DNA from: Bacteroidota bacterium
GTDB taxonomy: Bacteria > Bacteroidota > Ignavibacteria > Kryptoniales > JAKASW01
Direction: 5' to 3'
Length of the DNA stretch: 7,229 nt
NCBI GenBank assembly: GCA_021789755.1
Contig: JAJYJD010000178.1
Location: forward strand, 1-7,229
Position numbers and translations under genes: made by a program. This document shows positions 6,442 to 7,229 of this stretch, piece after piece (position 1 is the stretch's first letter; each line of letters starts with the position of its first letter). The notes below the pieces were generated by a model. It saw only the letters and a list, made by a program, of their open reading frames with translations, was not told where the DNA came from and made no database searches.

Positions 6442-7229
6442 ATGCACTCGAATGACGAAATGATGCAGAGGTGTTTGAGCCTTGCCGGAAAGGGTGCAGG
6501 GAGTGTCAGCCCAAATCCGATGGTGGGCTGTGTCATCGTCAAGGACGGAGAAATAATTGGGGAGGGATTCCACGAGAAGTTCGGAAGTGCTCACGCCGAG
6601 GTTAATGCTATCAGGTCGGCGTCTGGTTCAGTGGAAGGCGCTGAAGTATTCGTAAATCTGGAACCATGCAGCTTTTTCGGGAAAACGCCTCCGTGCGTTG
6701 ATCTTCTGATCGAAAAAAAGGTCAAGAAGATCCATGTCGCCATGCTCGACCCGAATCCAAAGGTAAACGGCAACGGGGTTATGAAACTGAAAGATGCAGG
6801 GATCGAGGTCGAGGTGGGATTGCTTGCCGAAGAAGCTCGGGAACTGAACGAGGCTTTCACCAAGTACGTGACGAAGGCCATACCTTTTGTGACGCTGAAG
6901 ATGGCTCAATCCCTCGACGGGAAGATCGCTCTGACGAACGGCAAATCTAAGTACATAACTTCCGGAGAGTCGCTCAGAAGAGTCCACGAACTCAGGGTTC
7001 AACACGATGCGGTTCTGGTCGGCGCCGGGACGGTGATTGCCGATGATCCCTCGCTCACGGCGCGGCTTGTTAAAGGCAGATCTCCCGTGAGAATAATTCT
7101 CGACGGCAAATTGAGGTCTCCGGTCGGTTCCGGGTTGTTTCACGATCGAAAGAGCAGAGTCATCATCTTTCATTCGGTGAAGGCAGGCGCAAAATCAGCA
7201 AGGAAAATCGCGGCTTTGAAAAAGCTGGG
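6442..7229 (+). CDS. ribD: Bifunctional riboflavin biosynthesis deaminase/reductase (partial, runs off right edge)
   Basis: RibD/RibG catalyses deamination of the pyrimidine produced by GTP cyclohydrolase II, then NADPH-dependent reduction of its ribose side chain. The 262 complete codons here lack only roughly the last 100 residues of a typical protein. The deaminase domain (about 1-145) shows SPNPMVGCVIV (23-33), HAE with zinc ligand H51 and catalytic E53, and PCSFFGKTPPC with zinc ligands C76 and C85. The usual PCSH is PCSF, so His becomes Phe78 (codon TTT at 6673). The reductase domain starts near 148 with PFVTLKMAQSLDGKIA and continues through VGAGTVIADDPSLTAR (193-208). The start is ATG 6 nt after the preceding stop; an in-frame TAG at 6433 prevents a longer form, and the ribosome site is weak (AGGCGAG). 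No FMN riboswitch fits in the gap, so expression probably comes from the upstream promoter. Confidence 0.95.
   Translation, partial: MHSNDEMMQRCLSLAGKGAGSVSPNPMVGCVIVKDGEIIGEGFHEKFGSAHAEVNAIRSASGSVEGAEVFVNLEPCSFFGKTPPCVDLLIEKKVKKIHVAMLDPNPKVNGNGVMKLKDAGIEVEVGLLAEEARELNEAFTKYVTKAIPFVTLKMAQSLDGKIALTNGKSKYITSGESLRRVHELRVQHDAVLVGAGTVIADDPSLTARLVKGRSPVRIILDGKLRSPVGSGLFHDRKSRVIIFHSVKAGAKSARKIAALKKL

Noticed and set aside
6433..6442. FMN riboswitch ahead of ribD
   Set aside because: Only 6 nt separate ribD from the previous stop codon, and no RFN-type conserved elements were seen nearby.
6628..7173. Antisense open frame (181 codons) inside ribD
   Set aside because: RibD motifs run continuously through the whole stretch on the plus strand; the opposite frame has no supporting signal.

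Overview
This window looks like a chromosomal housekeeping region from an uncultivated or little-studied Gram-negative bacterium. G+C is roughly one half, genes are tightly packed and Shine-Dalgarno sites are recognisable. A family 9 (heptosyltransferase-type) glycosyltransferase suggests an LPS-bearing outer membrane. The protein flavour (for example the Dxs GPTHHG motif and the glycosyltransferase TGPIHLA motif) is compatible with a Bacteroidota/Chlorobiota/Ignavibacteriota-type (FCB) lineage. That assignment is a guess from remembered family patterns, not a measured result.

Layout. On the minus strand at the left edge, a GT9 glycosyltransferase (55-1035) is followed, with a 4-bp ATGA overlap, by the first 19 codons of another gene that leaves the window. 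Those codons look like a signal peptide or membrane anchor. A 128-bp divergent intergenic region (1036-1163) holds candidate promoters for both directions. Rightward, one compact run fills the rest of the window: a possible 28-residue ORF with a very strong ribosome binding site (1164-1250), xseA (1253-2506), xseB (2490-2732), dxs (2744-4657), a Gfo/Idh/MocA-family oxidoreductase (4661-5662), a SAM hydroxide adenosyltransferase (5662-6435) and ribD (6442 to beyond the right edge). Gaps are 17 bp of overlap to 11 bp of spacing, with no terminator seen, so these are probably one transcript.

How the genes fit together. XseA and XseB form exonuclease VII. Dxs makes 1-deoxy-D-xylulose 5-phosphate, the precursor of isoprenoids and, in many bacteria, of thiamine and pyridoxal phosphate. 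RibD carries out two riboflavin steps. The SAM hydroxide adenosyltransferase hydrolyses SAM to adenosine and methionine. The pairing xseA-xseB-dxs is classical, but ispA, often found between xseB and dxs, is absent here. The slot after dxs holds an oxidoreductase whose usual catalytic histidine is replaced by valine.

I found no RNA genes, CRISPR, mobile elements, large repeats or obvious new system. The best leads are the small ORF ahead of xseA, the altered oxidoreductase active site, and a His-to-Phe change next to the RibD zinc site.
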